The notes under the pieces: model-generated
Told to the model about the DNA's origin: nothing
Database searches by the model: none
What the model saw: only the letters and a program-made list of their open reading frames with translations
Part shown: one piece after another, positions 16,031-25,414 of the stretch
How the letters are laid out: each line of letters opens with the position of its first letter
How positions within the stretch are numbered: the first letter of the stretch is position 1
Made by a program: the position numbers and the translations under genes
Assembly: GCA_001542995.1 (NCBI GenBank)
Contig: LFLA01000024.1
Span: 132,499-179,121, forward strand
Source of the DNA: Nitrospina sp. LS_NOB
Lineage (GTDB): Bacteria > Nitrospinota > Nitrospinia > Nitrospinales > VA-1
Direction: 5' to 3'
DNA: 46,623 nt

Positions 16031-17270
16031 TTATTCCCGGATCGGTAGGTCGATCACAACAGTAGTTCCCATGCCTAATTCGCTTTCCACTTCAAGACTA
16101 CCACCATGTTTTTCAATAATGGAATAAGAAACGGATAATCCAAGCCCAGTGCCTTTTTCCTCCGGTTTCGTGGTGAAAAAGGGTTCAAATATTTTTTCAA
16201 TATCTTCTTTACGAATTCCCGATCGGGTATCGCAAATTTTCAAGCGCATAATTTTATCAGGCCGAGGTGCGGTTGAATCTTTCTCCTGATAATAAGACCA
16301 GTCTGCTCCCGGTGTTAAAACTTCTGTGGAAACGGTGAGAACTCCTCCACCATGCATTGCGGATTTAGCGTTATTGATAATGTTTAAAAAAACCTGGCGC
16401 ATCCCATCTGTATCAATATAAACTGGTAAATTATTTGAATCGAACTTCCTGACTGTTTGAATGCCTTCCAACTGCATTTCTTTTTCAACCAGAGAAAGAA
16501 CGGATTCGAGTTCATTTTTAATATCTGATTTTTTAAATTCCATATTTCCCTTGCGGGAGAATTTCAAAAGGCTGCTGATGATTTTGGAGATGCGTTGGAT
16601 TTCTTCCATGATAGAGTCTAAATTCTGACATAATTCCACGTCGTTGCTTTTTTCCATCCGTAGAGATTGGCTATGTCCAGATATGATATTAAGAGGATTT
16701 AAAATATCGTGGCAGACCCCGGCAACCATTCTCCCAATGCTCGCAAGTTTTTCTGAGCGGAGAATTTGGTTTTGGGCCGGTTTAAGTTTTTCCATGGAAT
16801 CTTGAAGCTCTTTGTGAGCAAGGGTCAGGTCCGTATGTGATTTTTTAGTTTTTCCTCTGTCTGTTTTCTAAGAGCTGCTTCTTTTTGAAGCCCCAGTGCA
16901 TATCGGATAAACTGGGTGACCGACTCGATGGATAATTTTCCTTTTGTAAGATAGTCGGTCGCGCCAGCCTTCATGGCTTCGACGGCAACTTCCTGATCTC
17001 CCTGTCCCGTAAAAAGAATGATGGGTATATCACAACCCTGTTCGCGAAATTTTCGCAATAGTTCGATACCATTTATTTCTCCTAATCGGTAATCAAACAT
17101 GGCCGATCATACTGGAAGGGGTTTAACTTTTTGAGACCGCTGCCGATGGATGAGTGATGGTCGATTATGGGAGCCGGTTCTCCCGAGCCTTCTCTAAGAA
17201 GGTCCTTGATGTAAAAAGCATCATCTTCATCGTCTTCTATGATAAGAATTTTGAGAGATTCTTGGGTCAT
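16031..17270 (-). pseudogene. Receiver-histidine kinase hybrid, split by two frameshifts
   Basis: Read from 17270 leftwards: a receiver start 'KILIIEDDEDDAFYIKDLL' (to ~17100), then in another frame 'FDYRLGEINGIELL' with the phospho-acceptor Asp and the 'TKG' Lys (17100-16825), then in a third frame a coiled coil and kinase core (16795-16031). The kinase has the H-box 'VCHDILNPLN', N-box 'NIINNAKSAM', an altered G1 'DTRSGI' (usually D-x-G-x-G), and 'GTGLGLSVSY'. The shift near 16850 lies at an A6 tract: one extra A restores 'EEKLKKSHTDLTLAHKEL'. The gap between frames is otherwise in register, so the ancestral protein was ~410 aa. True pseudogene or sequence error cannot be separated here. 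Confidence 0.8.
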
Positions 17271-17282
17271 GGCCGGGAAGCC

Positions 17283-17727
17283 TCAGGAAGGTAGTTTTAC
17301 AATATTTAGCCAGTACTCTTGTAAGACCTCCATTGTAGACTTGAAATCTACATACTTAAAAGGTTTTTGAATAAACGAATTGGCTCCTAATTGATAAGCC
17401 TGGTCGATGTCGGAATCGGCCTGTGAAGTAGTCAGAACGATAACGGGAATGTTTTTACGCTTTGGGTGAGATTTTATTTCTTCAAGAGCTTCACGCCCAT
17501 CTTTTTTAGGCATGTTAAAATCAAGAATAATCAGGCTGGGTTTTTTCTCCTGAGCTTTGTCGGACGCCTCGCAAGCATCCAGATAACTTAACAACTCTTC
17601 CCCATCTTTTACCCAATGGATGAGGCCTATATTTTTTTACCTTCTTTAAGGTCTCGGCGATTAATAAATAATCGTCTTCATCGTCTTCAGCGATTACAAT
17701 ATTATGATTCTTATTCAAACTGTCCAT
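17283..17727 (-). pseudogene. CheY-like response regulator (Rcp type) with one frameshift
   Basis: The N-terminus from 17727 reads 'IVIAEDDEDDYLLIAETLKKVKK'. After an A7 run at ~17633-17640 the frame changes, and with one base restored it continues 'NIGLIHWVKDGEELLSYLDA...LIILDFNMPKKDGREAL'. The phosphorylated Asp (in ILDFNMP), 'LTTSQ' and 'FIQKPF' are all present, ending at 17283 after ~147 residues. Single-domain regulators of this type usually partner a hybrid kinase, and the broken kinase just downstream (12 bp away) is the obvious partner. Both genes carry homopolymer frameshifts. Confidence 0.8.
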
Positions 17728-17789
17728 CTATTTTTCGATTGTTCTTTCCATTGCATGCCAATGGTTCTAGAAAATAATTAAAATATTAC

Positions 17790-18209
17790 TTATTCAGATC
17801 TGCTTTTGACTTCTTGAATAAACTTCTCTCGGTCAATTTTTAATTTTTCTTTAAACTTATCAATACTTCCATATTTATTAATATAGTGGTTCCTGATTTC
17901 ATCAACGGTCATAATTTCTGACCCCGCATCTCCTACCAGACACCGGCCTTTTATGTCACAGGTCCAAATAGGACAATCTTTCGCAACCTCTGCTTTTAAA
18001 TCATCGGGAATATTAGTAGAGTGGGGCAGGCTGGAATAATTGGGGTCCATCCGCTCTTCAATACGGTCGATTTCTTTTATCAGGTCATCAATGCATTCCC
18101 CATCCCAATCGCCGATATGGTCATCCCCATCTGCTGAAAAAATCCGGTTTTTAAGTTTCGGGTCAACCGACACATTGTCGAGCGAAAAACGCCTTCCTAT
18201 TTCTGACAT
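17790..18209 (-). CDS. Hypothetical acidic protein
   Basis: 139 aa, no family recognised. It is acidic, with no signal peptide or membrane segment. Middle region 'CPIWTCDIKGRCLVGDAGSEIMTVDEIRNHY' contains three cysteines in C-x4-C-x5-C spacing that could bind metal, and the C-terminus is a charged helix. It lies 62 bp upstream of the frameshifted response regulator on the same strand, so it may head that operon. Start ATG at 18209 is the only one in good position. Confidence 0.6.
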   Translation of the reverse strand: MSEIGRRFSLDNVSVDPKLKNRIFSADGDDHIGDWDGECIDDLIKEIDRIEERMDPNYSSLPHSTNIPDDLKAEVAKDCPIWTCDIKGRCLVGDAGSEIMTVDEIRNHYINKYGSIDKFKEKLKIDREKFIQEVKSRSE

Positions 18210-18644
18210 CCCTTGGATTCCTGACTGTTAATGTGATATTGAATGGGAATATAACATAAGAACTATATAATATGGCTAAAATGTTTGATTTTACGTGAGT
18301 AAAAATGACACACTGACTTCCTTGAAAGCAATATTTCTGTGCAAGTTAGTATAAATGTCAAGGAAAGTGGGTGGGGTGATTGCGAGATATTCGAGTATGA
18401 ATTTTAGACAGTTTTAACTCAAAATCTGTCATGAACCATTGAAAATTTGGTGATTGTTTGTAAATTAAAAACAGAGGGGAGGCAAAGTACAGACGATAAA
18501 ATATTAAATTATGAACTAGAGCCGGGTATAAAATTCTGGATGAACCGATCACAAAGAATTTTTTTAAGTTGTATAGGTCAAAGGTAGTATGGTAATTCTT
18601 TACTTGGTTTTGAATACACCAACCTTAAATATTAGGAGTTAAAC
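18210..18644. other. Gap without recognised genes
   Basis: 435 bp of AT-rich DNA between the divergent genes. A 64-codon open frame on the minus strand has no family likeness and no ribosome site. TTAGGAG just before 18645 serves the next gene. Confidence 0.5.
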
Positions 18645-18821
18645 ATGGCAACGCATGAACAAATTACTTCTGCTTACGAAAGCTACCTTGCGGAAAATGA
18701 GAGTTTTGAAACTAAAAATATAAAAGCCGCCGCGGCTCGTGCCCGTAAAGCTTTGGGTGAGCTTGGAAAACTTGCGAAGACCAGAAGATCTGAAATTCAG
18801 GAACGGAAAAATAATTTATAG
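18645..18821 (+). CDS. Small basic histone-like protein
   Basis: 58 aa, start ATG at 18645 with TAGGAG seven bases upstream. An N-terminal helix ('HEQITSAYESYLAENESFETK') is followed by a lysine/arginine/alanine-rich helix ('KAAAARARKALGELGKLAK') and 'TRRSEIQERKN'. This arrangement resembles small proteins annotated as histone H1-like in various bacteria; DNA binding is suggested only by charge and composition. It stands alone between a gap and a repeat-rich region. Confidence 0.7.
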   Translation: MATHEQITSAYESYLAENESFETKNIKAAAARARKALGELGKLAKTRRSEIQERKNNL

Positions 18822-18930
18822 AAAGCTATGACCATGGAGCCCCGCCATTTACGGAGGGGGGCCACAGTACCCCTACGGGGCATGAATTTAGCGGAGAGGA
18901 TATCACAGGCTCATGAAGGTTAAGGAAAAA

Positions 18931-19044
18931 TATCACGTCTTCGTCACTTTGTTCCTCCGAATGACAAAATAGCCTTGTATTGTCATTCTGAACGCAGTGA
19001 AGAATCCCGCTTTTCTGTTTTTTTTCGACTTACGCAAAGCTCTC
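18931..19044 (-). repeat. Dispersed inverted-repeat element, copy 2 (inverted, one end lost)
   Basis: Reverse orientation: the end at 19044 reads, on the minus strand, GAGAGCTTTGCGTAAGTCG, followed by the 'GATTCTTCACTGCGTTC' arm (minus strand) and the 'GTCATTC.GAGGAACAAAGTGACGAAG' arm. The far terminal repeat is missing beyond ~18931. The gap around it (18822-19192) also holds a CCCC/GGGG palindrome near 18870-18885, and no gene. Confidence 0.75.
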
Positions 19045-19264
19045 GTTTACGGAGGGGGCCACCACGCGTGACGCTGGATTCAGTGGAGTACCTCCACGGG
19101 TAACTTGCATACTTTTTGCCGCGCTCAAAAAATCTCGAAAATAAGAGGAAGGTACAGCCAGTTGTTGCCCTACCCTGCGGCGAGCACCTATTTTATGGGA
19201 AGAAATAACCGCAGACCAGAGTTGCGCGGGCAACACCCTCTACAGGCTTGGTGCGCATTGACCT

Positions 19265-19592
19265 ATTTGCCCCTGCGGCGAGCAGCGCCTTTTGATTGTC
19301 CCGGTCTTGTATCCATTGTGTCTTAAATCCCAGATCGGGCTCTCGTTCCACCTGTATGTCAAGCCCGTAGGTTTCGCCAAGTTCCTTCATGGCCTCCTGA
19401 AGCATCCAAGCGAAAGGAAGTGTCGGAGCGGAGTATGCTGGGTGACGTAAAGCGGTCGGAGCGAAATGCCCGTGACTCTTCTCTGAAGTGCGCTTGTAAG
19501 GGTGGTTGGCGATACGTGTGTATTCGAACGGAGCCATGAATGCGACTCGTTCCGCCACACAGCACGGCCACTTCTCTTGGGGCAAATCTGGC
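19265..19592 (-). pseudogene. Gene fragment, possibly from a large helicase-type protein
   Basis: Within a longer open frame on the minus strand, residues from 'QEKWPCCVAERVAFMAPFEYTRIANHPYKR' to 'DLGFKTQWIQDRDNQKALL' look like real protein. I associate the 'DLGFKTQWIQDRDNQ' stretch, from memory and weakly, with the N-terminal part of large ATPase/helicase proteins of defence or repair type. Both ends are broken: upstream at ~19592, where a different gene fragment begins on the other strand, and downstream near 19285, where a repeat 'GCGAGCAG/CCCCTGCGG' starts. No start codon context is convincing. Treat as a relic. Confidence 0.4.
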
Positions 19593-20048
19593 AATGGCTC
19601 CGAAGGAATCCGTAGCTTGCAACTAAGAGGGGAATATCTATATACAGCTCAAGGTAAAGAAGGGTTTAGAGTTTACGATGTGGCGAATATTGATAATAAA
19701 GGATATTCTCAGCGCATCATAAGCTCCCCAGTGTCGCCCCTAGGGCAGGTCCCATATATCGGTTCCAAGTTTGCTACTTCTCTGGCGTTGCCAACAAACA
19801 TGCCCGTTGATGCCAACCGTAAAACTCTTCCGGAAAATGAAGAAGCCCCCATGCATTCTATTTATAAATATGCATTTTTTACTGATCGGCATGAAGGATT
19901 GATCGGGGTCGATGTAACGACCTTCCTTGACGGTAATCCGAAGAATAATTTTATTGAACGTGCCGTCACGTTTAATCCCGAAGGACGTTTGCAGGGTGCC
20001 GAGTCCATCACTCTGGCCGGTGTTTACGCTTACATTAGTTGCCCGGAG
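19592..20048 (+). pseudogene. Internal fragment of a propeller/LVIVD-type repeat protein
   Basis: The frame from 'GIRSLQLRGEYLYTAQGKEGFRVYDVANIDNKG' to 'FNPEGRLQGAESITLAGVYAYISCPEGL' has the repeating 'G.YLY.A....G..V.DV' pattern of beta-propeller proteins with LVIVD-like repeats, usually secreted and much longer (over 500 residues). There is no start or signal peptide: before ~19592 the frame runs antisense to another relic. After ~20048 it runs antisense to the Sel1-repeat gene. Both ends are therefore rearrangement breakpoints. About 150 residues survive. Confidence 0.6.
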
Positions 20049-20469
20049 GGATTAGCCCCTCTCCTTTATCGTACATCCATCCCAGGTTGAACTGCGCACC
20101 TAGGTTTCCCTGTCTGGCGGAATAAAGATACCACCTTGCGGCTCTTTTATAGTTTTTTGGAACCCCCTCACCGTTGTAATACATGAGCGCGAGATTGAGC
20201 TGGGCGTCGGCATTTCCCTGTATGGTGGCTAACCGGTACCACTTAACAGCTTTGGGAAAATCTTGATTTATTCCATCTCCTTTGTCATACATCAATCCCA
20301 AGTTGAATTGCGCCGCATTATTTCCCCGTTTCGCGAGGGATAGCCAAATCTCAAAAGCTGTTTTGTAGTCACCCCGGTTTATAGCATTCAATGCTTTCAG
20401 GGTTTCATCCGCATGGACCATCGGAACCGACAACATTAAAATAAATATAAATACGGAAATTTTTTTCAT
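20035..20469 (-). CDS. Sel1-repeat protein, secreted, C-terminally truncated
   Basis: 144 aa. An N-terminal signal peptide ('MKKISVFIFILMLSVPMVHA') precedes three to four Sel1-like repeats with the pattern 'A..NLG.MY..G.G...........WY..A..QGN..AQ'. The last repeat breaks off after 'MYDKGEGL', and the final five codons ('IPPGN') come from unrelated sequence at the breakpoint near 20048. Sel1 proteins are scaffolds for protein-protein contacts in the periplasm; the function here is unknown. The truncation abuts the propeller fragment, which suggests one deletion joined the two genes tail to tail. Confidence 0.7.
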   Translation of the reverse strand: MKKISVFIFILMLSVPMVHADETLKALNAINRGDYKTAFEIWLSLAKRGNNAAQFNLGLMYDKGDGINQDFPKAVKWYRLATIQGNADAQLNLALMYYNGEGVPKNYKRAARWYLYSARQGNLGAQFNLGWMYDKGEGLIPPGN

Positions 20470-21237
20470 TCGCCAGTAAAAACAGTAAGTCGAGTTATGC
20501 CGCTTTTAATTTTGTAACTAAAAAAAATAGTGATTAAAAATAACCTGGGAAACTTAAGAAGAGACAATTTAAGAATCCTGTCATAAAAGGGTGGGTCCCG
20601 TTACTGATATCCTGGATCAGGCAAGATATTGGTTTATAGTAGGTTTCACTATATCTATCAATATGGTTTAAATTATTGATTTTTATTGGCTGTCACTAAT
20701 TCCTTGTTCTAGTGTTATTACGGCCCAGAAGGTAAATAAATGAAGGAAAAAGAACCTAAACAAAAGCCTCATTGTCATCTTTAAAGACTCTTCGTTTATG
20801 GTCAATGCCTGTAAAGTGAAACAGAATGTTTGAATTCGTGATGTTGTTTGTAAATATCTCTTCCGAAACTCCTTCATCTCGACAAAAGAATCAAATTGGG
20901 TGAACCAGATTCTTCTTATCCGATTCTTATGCTCCTAACTCAACTAGTGCCCTTAAATAGTCTAAAAATGCGTTTAAATTGATTTAAATGTGGCTTCCAT
21001 ATCATTCAAATTTCTTAAATCTTTAAATACCTTGTTGGAGGAAGCCAGGAAAATAATTGGAGCGTGGAGGGCGCATTACAACGAACAACGGCCACATTCC
21101 GCATTCTGTGACGTGATTTGAGTAGGTAGGAGGGGTTGCGAATTGCCATTGTATCTCACTTGTATATTTCACCAGTGAAAATCAATGACAATTTTCTTAA
21201 ATATAACCTTTTAAAAACATATAGTTATATTTAAATT
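20470..21237. other. Gap without recognised genes
   Basis: 768 bp, AT-rich. A 64-codon open frame on the minus strand (20683-20877) shows no family and no good ribosome site. No RNA gene seen until the tmRNA 3' end at 21238. Confidence 0.5.
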
Positions 21238-21595
21238 TGGTGGAGGCGGGGGGAATCGAACCCCCGTCCGAAAGGTTTCAAGCAAAGGCGTCTACATGCT
21301 TATCCTTTGTTTTAAATCTCGCTTCGACCAACTCCCAAGGCAGGATTAAGCCAAAGCCAGTTCCTGAAAATCTCGTTCAGTCCGCCCGGAACATGCGGCC
21401 CAAACCAGTTCGCTGAATGACGTCCGACCCGCTTCCCGCGAACATGGACGCGGCGGACGGTAACCGATTAAATTAAGCGGCTACAGCTACATCATAATCG
21501 TTGGCGATTATGTAAAAGCCGTTTTTTTACGGGCCAACGGCATCCCGTGCATGCAACCTTTGTATCAGCTCTCCCGTCGAAACCAGAGCGCCCCC
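21238..21595 (-). ncRNA. ssrA: tmRNA
   Basis: Rescues stalled ribosomes by acting as tRNA-Ala and mRNA. On the minus strand the molecule begins GGGGGCG at 21595 and ends with encoded CCA at 21238; the 5' GGGGGCG pairs with 3' CGCCUCC to form a seven-pair acceptor. The 5' domain 'CTCTGGTTTCGACGGG' and the T-arm 'GGGGGTTCGATTCCCCC' are canonical. The tag frame at 21505-21473 encodes ANDYDVAVAA and a stop. Length ~358 nt is normal. One-piece, not permuted. Confidence 0.97.
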
Positions 21596-21771
21596 AAAAT
21601 TAAGATAAGAATTTACCATTACTAATATATAGTATAACACCTTGGGATTCAATGGGACGGTTTGTGCAAAGGCCCCGAAGCCCAACTAATCAAACGGTGA
21701 ATTTAAGGTCTCAGTAGACTTATCGGTGGTATTTATCCGGAATACACCCCAAGCCGCTTTATTTTCGTTGT

Positions 21772-22083
21772 GCAGATTTGTTTGTTCTTCCCACGATTGC
21801 TATAGAAGGGTTTGGCCTGGTCACCGCCGAAGCTCTGGCTAGCGGACTACCGGTGATGGGAACTCCCGTAGGAGCTACGAAAGAAATTTTAAAACAAGAT
21901 GAGAGGCTTCTCTTTCACAACACCTCCCCGGATGCGTTGGCTGAGGGGTTAGAAGTTTTCCTAAAAGCTCCGGAAATTTTTAAGGCAATGAGATCCAAAT
22001 GCCGAAATGTAGCTGAAACCCAATATTCCTGGGGGATGGTGGTAAAAAGAATCGAGCAGGAATTTGTTAAAGCAATTGCCTGA
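21772..22083 (+). pseudogene. C-terminal stump of a GT4-family glycosyltransferase
   Basis: About 104 codons match the last third of group-1 glycosyltransferases: 'ADLFVLPTIAIEGFGLVTAEALASGLPVMGTPVGATKEIL', containing the E-x7-E nucleotide-sugar motif, followed by the usual terminal helices. The N-terminal acceptor domain and most of the Rossmann domain are absent; the preceding 170 bp to the tmRNA have no matching frame. The stump ends 44 bp before the TMTC-like gene. A TTG at 21778 could start translation but without a ribosome site. Confidence 0.75.
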
Positions 22084-22127
22084 TACGAGCCAAGAACATT
22101 CGTACGCTTATAGAAAAAAATAATTTT

Positions 22128-24191
22128 ATGAACCTTGTCTTTCCAAGATTAATTTTGGTGACCGTGATTGGGCTGGTGTATGCCAACACGTTTCTGAACT
22201 CTTTTCATTTTGATGATCTTCCTTCTATTCTGGAAAAACCCTGGATCCGGGGATTGGACAAAATTCCACAATTTCTATTCAGTCTCTTTCAGCGTCCGCT
22301 GGTTATTCTCAGCTTTAATATTAATTATGCCATCAGCGAATTCGGAGTGTGGAGCTATCATCTGTTTAACATCGTGTTCCATATTTTCGCCACGTTGCTG
22401 GTTTATCGGCTTGTGCGAAGGGTCTTGGGTTTTCTGGATGATTTTTTACCTCAAAAGGGTTTTGCTTTTCTGCCATTTTTTGCGGCAATGATTTTTGCGT
22501 TGCATCCGCTCAATACACAGTCCGTCACCTATATTTCGAGCCGCTCGTCGGTAATGGTCACGATATTTTATTTAGGAGCGCTGATATTATTTTTTGAAGG
22601 ATTCAAAAAGTGGAAGGAAACCGGGCGGAGAGGGTGGAGTCATTTTATAGGTTCGGGTATTTGTTTCCTGCTGGGAGGGTTTTCAAAAGAAACCATCGTG
22701 ACGCTTCCGGCCATGTTTTTCCTTTTTCACTTTTATTTTATTTCCCGCGAGTCTCCGAAAGCCTGGATTGCAAATTACGCTAAATGGATTTTTCTTCTGG
22801 TAATTCCTTTTCTTGCGTTTGTGGGTTACAAACAGTTTTCGATGGGCGGGTTGTTATCCGCGTCTTTTGCCCATTTATCGCCCGCTACCTGGTTTTTGAC
22901 GCAAACCTCTGTGATTCCCTTCGAATATTTTAGGAAAATGTTGTTTCCGTTCAATATGAATATTGATATTGATTTCCTCGTCTTGAGCGACTGGTTACAA
23001 CCCGCAAACTGGCTGGGAATGGCCGCGTTGGGACTTTTCATATTCTTCTGGATTCGAATATCTACCCGTGTTTCTAAAACAGGTGAGGTGGGCAGACGAT
23101 TTGCCGGATTTGGAATGGCCTGGATATTACTCACTTTGTTGCCAACTTCCAGCTTCATTCCTTTGTTGGATGTGGCAGCAGAGCATAGAACCTATTTGCC
23201 TATGGTGGGTTTTGTTTTTTTAATTGCAGGAGGTTTTAGCTGTGTGCGGATAGGGGAAGTTTCTCCCGCAAGCCCTTTTCCTGCAACAAAACTGATTAAT
23301 TGTTGTGTGGTTTCAATTTTGCTTTTCTTTTCCCTGGGGGTGATGGTTCGAAATGGAGACTGGAAGGATGAAGTGATTTTGTGGAGCGATGCGAAAAAGA
23401 AATCTCCCAACCTGGTTCGTCCTTATAACAATGTTGGCGAGGCGTATGACGAACTCGGAAAATATGATGAAGCCATCGCTGAATTTAAGGAAGCGCTAAA
23501 AATAAATCCTAACTATTATTTTGGTCTGAGCAATCTGGGAAATATCTATGGTAAGCAAAGAAAACTACCGGAGGCGATTGGTTACTTCACCAGAGCGCTG
23601 GAACAAAAACCGGATTACAGCCCGGCACATTATAACCTTGCCCGGGCATTGCATCTCACCGGAAAGCATCAGGAGGCGGCAGAGTCTTATCGCAAAGCTA
23701 TAGAATTCAATCCTTTTTTTGAGCAGGCTTTTTATAATCTGGCTTTTCTGGCACTGGAGCTCAGCTTGGTTGATGAAGCCATTGAGAATTTTAGAAAGTT
23801 TTTGACCATGCAACCCAACCATTCAAAAGCTCATTTTGGGGTGGGCAATGCCTTGATGGTGAAAGGTCAGTTGGATCTGGCTCTGTCGGAGTATCGAAAG
23901 TCGGCCGAGTTGGACCCTTCATTTGCTTTTCCGTATTTGAACATTGCCAATATTCAAATGCAGACTAATAATATTCCGGCGGCGATTGAAAATTTTGAAA
24001 AGGCTTTAAGTATCAACCCGTCCCTGCCAGCCGCCCACTTAAGTTTGGGGATGGTCTATCACCAACTCCAGAGAAACACAGCAAAAGCCCTGGAGCACTT
24101 GAAAGAGTCCCTTCGCCTGGACCCGAACCAACAGAGGGCAGAACCTATACGCTCGCTGATTCAGAAACTGGAGAACAAACAACCGACTTAG
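22128..24191 (+). CDS. TMTC-like membrane protein with seven TPRs
   Basis: 687 aa. Residues 1-~425 form about ten membrane segments resembling GT-C glycosyltransferase folds: 'FHFDDLPSI' with an acidic pair in the first periplasmic loop, 'HLFNIVFHIFATLLVYRLVRR', 'ALHPLNTQSVTYISSRSSVM', and 'DVAAEHRTYLPMVGFV'. These are the motifs of TMTC/O-mannosyltransferase-like proteins. Residues ~425-680 contain seven TPRs, each 34 residues ('NNVGEAYDELGKYDEAIAEFKEALKINPN' is the first). Such proteins are inferred to move sugars from lipid carriers to proteins in the periplasm; this is not proven for bacterial members. Start ATG 22128 has no clear Shine-Dalgarno. It overlaps the next, convergent gene by four bases. 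Confidence 0.85.
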   Translation: MNLVFPRLILVTVIGLVYANTFLNSFHFDDLPSILEKPWIRGLDKIPQFLFSLFQRPLVILSFNINYAISEFGVWSYHLFNIVFHIFATLLVYRLVRRVLGFLDDFLPQKGFAFLPFFAAMIFALHPLNTQSVTYISSRSSVMVTIFYLGALILFFEGFKKWKETGRRGWSHFIGSGICFLLGGFSKETIVTLPAMFFLFHFYFISRESPKAWIANYAKWIFLLVIPFLAFVGYKQFSMGGLLSASFAHLSPATWFLTQTSVIPFEYFRKMLFPFNMNIDIDFLVLSDWLQPANWLGMAALGLFIFFWIRISTRVSKTGEVGRRFAGFGMAWILLTLLPTSSFIPLLDVAAEHRTYLPMVGFVFLIAGGFSCVRIGEVSPASPFPATKLINCCVVSILLFFSLGVMVRNGDWKDEVILWSDAKKKSPNLVRPYNNVGEAYDELGKYDEAIAEFKEALKINPNYYFGLSNLGNIYGKQRKLPEAIGYFTRALEQKPDYSPAHYNLARALHLTGKHQEAAESYRKAIEFNPFFEQAFYNLAFLALELSLVDEAIENFRKFLTMQPNHSKAHFGVGNALMVKGQLDLALSEYRKSAELDPSFAFPYLNIANIQMQTNNIPAAIENFEKALSINPSLPAAHLSLGMVYHQLQRNTAKALEHLKESLRLDPNQQRAEPIRSLIQKLENKQPT

Positions 24192-24529
24192 GGAAACAGG
24201 ATGCGGTTTCGTACCATATTCGGGACGCCAAAACGCATATGTAGCAATTCAAGTTTGACATCTTTTCCCCCAGCCTGTGGGCAGTTTCCATAATTCGTTG
24301 AAAAGAAAGCTTTTTCTGCGTTAGGGTACCCGTTGAAGGTTTGAGTGGTTGTTGATGGATCGCCAACAGGTAAAAAATCCTCCAGCTTGTCATCCCAGTT
24401 TCGGATTGCCAACAGAAAATAGTCCTCTGCGACCACTTTTTTCTCACCTTCCAATGCAGCATTCATTCTTCCCTCCTCCCCCGGTTGAACACAAAAATCC
24501 TCGTTATTCTTAATATATAATCTCTCCAA
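24188..24529 (-). CDS. Hypothetical protein
   Basis: 113 aa, no family recognised. Soluble, no signal peptide; contains 'EGEKKVVAEDYFLLAIRNWDDKLEDFLPVGDPS'. It ends four bases inside the 3' end of the TMTC-like gene. Evidence for coding is moderate: normal amino acid composition and a plausible ATG at 24529, but no clear ribosome site. A second frame over 24145-24462 is less protein-like. Confidence 0.45.
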   Translation of the reverse strand: MERLYIKNNEDFCVQPGEEGRMNAALEGEKKVVAEDYFLLAIRNWDDKLEDFLPVGDPSTTTQTFNGYPNAEKAFFSTNYGNCPQAGGKDVKLELLHMRFGVPNMVRNRILFP

Positions 24530-24558
24530 CTTGATGTCACGGAATACCTGAAAAACAC

Positions 24559-24600
24559 CACTAGGCGTACCCCATTCGGGGCATCACGCTGGGGCTAGTG
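24559..24600. repeat. Palindromic REP-like repeat at the end of the permease gene
   Basis: CACTAG at 24559 and CTAGTG at 24595 bracket GCGT...ACGC and ACCCC-ATTC-GGGG, all inverted. It contains the permease stop codon (CTA on this strand, 24595-24597). The same CCCCATTCGGGG...CACGCTGG block recurs at 31522-31555. As RNA it could end the ABC operon transcript, though no T-run is present. Confidence 0.65.
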
Positions 24601-25341
24601 AGGCCGGTAGCGGGATTCAAGTTTGTGCACCAAACGGGAAAGTAAAAGCGTGAGAAACAAGTAAGTCAAAGCCACATAGGTGTAGGTCTCAAAATAATTG
24701 AAGTGTTTGGTGGCATATTCGTTACCGACCCGAAGGATGTCGGAAATGGCCAGCACCGAAACCAGGCTGGTGTCTTTCAACATACCCAGGGTCTGGTTGC
24801 CGATAGCAGGAATAATAGTACGAAGGGCCTGCGGAAGAACAACCTGAAACATAGCCTGTTTTTCATTCATGCCGAGACTGCGTGCGGCCTCGCCCTGCTC
24901 TTTGGGAATCGCTTCAATACCGGCGCGAAACACATCTGCCATATAAGCTCCATAACTGAAGCCGAATCCTGCCACTGCCGCAACCAGTGCTGGCATATGA
25001 ATGAATTCCCCCAAGGCATAATAAATATAAAATAAAAGCACCAGCAGAGGAATGCCGCGTAACAGCTCGGTATAAAAAGAAACCGGGATTCGTATGAAAG
25101 GATTGTCCGAGAGCTTTCCAAGGCCTACCAAAAATCCTACAACGATGGCGCTGGCACTGCCCAGCAGGGTGACCAGAAGTGTGTAAAACACACCAGAGGG
25201 CAGAAGCAAAAGCAGTTCCATATAACCGCCGGTTTGCTCTTTACCTATGAAGGTTTCTTTTGCGGGCAGATAAAGCAGAAAAATAAAGCTCATCATGACC
25301 GCAAGATTCCAAGCCCAGTTTTGTGTGTTTTTTTGTTGCAA
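24595..25341 (-). CDS. ABC transporter permease, polar amino acid (HisM/GlnP) type
   Basis: 248-aa inner membrane protein with five to six hydrophobic segments. The family motif 'FRAGIEAIPKEQGEAARSLGM' is the EAA loop that contacts the ATPase; 'RGIPLLVLLFYIYYALG' and 'QTLGMLKDTSLVSVLAISDILRVG' are typical of PAAT permeases. It forms an importer with the solute-binding protein (25761-26531) and the ATPase (26588-27691) upstream on the same strand. A dispersed hairpin repeat lies between it and the binding protein. The binding protein and permease fit amino acids; only one permease gene is present, so a homodimer is expected. Confidence 0.9.
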   Translation of the reverse strand: MQQKNTQNWAWNLAVMMSFIFLLYLPAKETFIGKEQTGGYMELLLLLPSGVFYTLLVTLLGSASAIVVGFLVGLGKLSDNPFIRIPVSFYTELLRGIPLLVLLFYIYYALGEFIHMPALVAAVAGFGFSYGAYMADVFRAGIEAIPKEQGEAARSLGMNEKQAMFQVVLPQALRTIIPAIGNQTLGMLKDTSLVSVLAISDILRVGNEYATKHFNYFETYTYVALTYLFLTLLLSRLVHKLESRYRPH

Positions 25342-25414
25342 GAGACTTTTGGTTTTCGACAGGTACCGAAGGTTATTTAATGAATAGCCTAGCTTTAGTG
25401 CTCATATTATGAAG

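Noticed and set aside
20683-20877. 64-codon open frame on the minus strand
   Set aside because: No ribosome site, no family; AT-rich gap where such frames are expected by chance.
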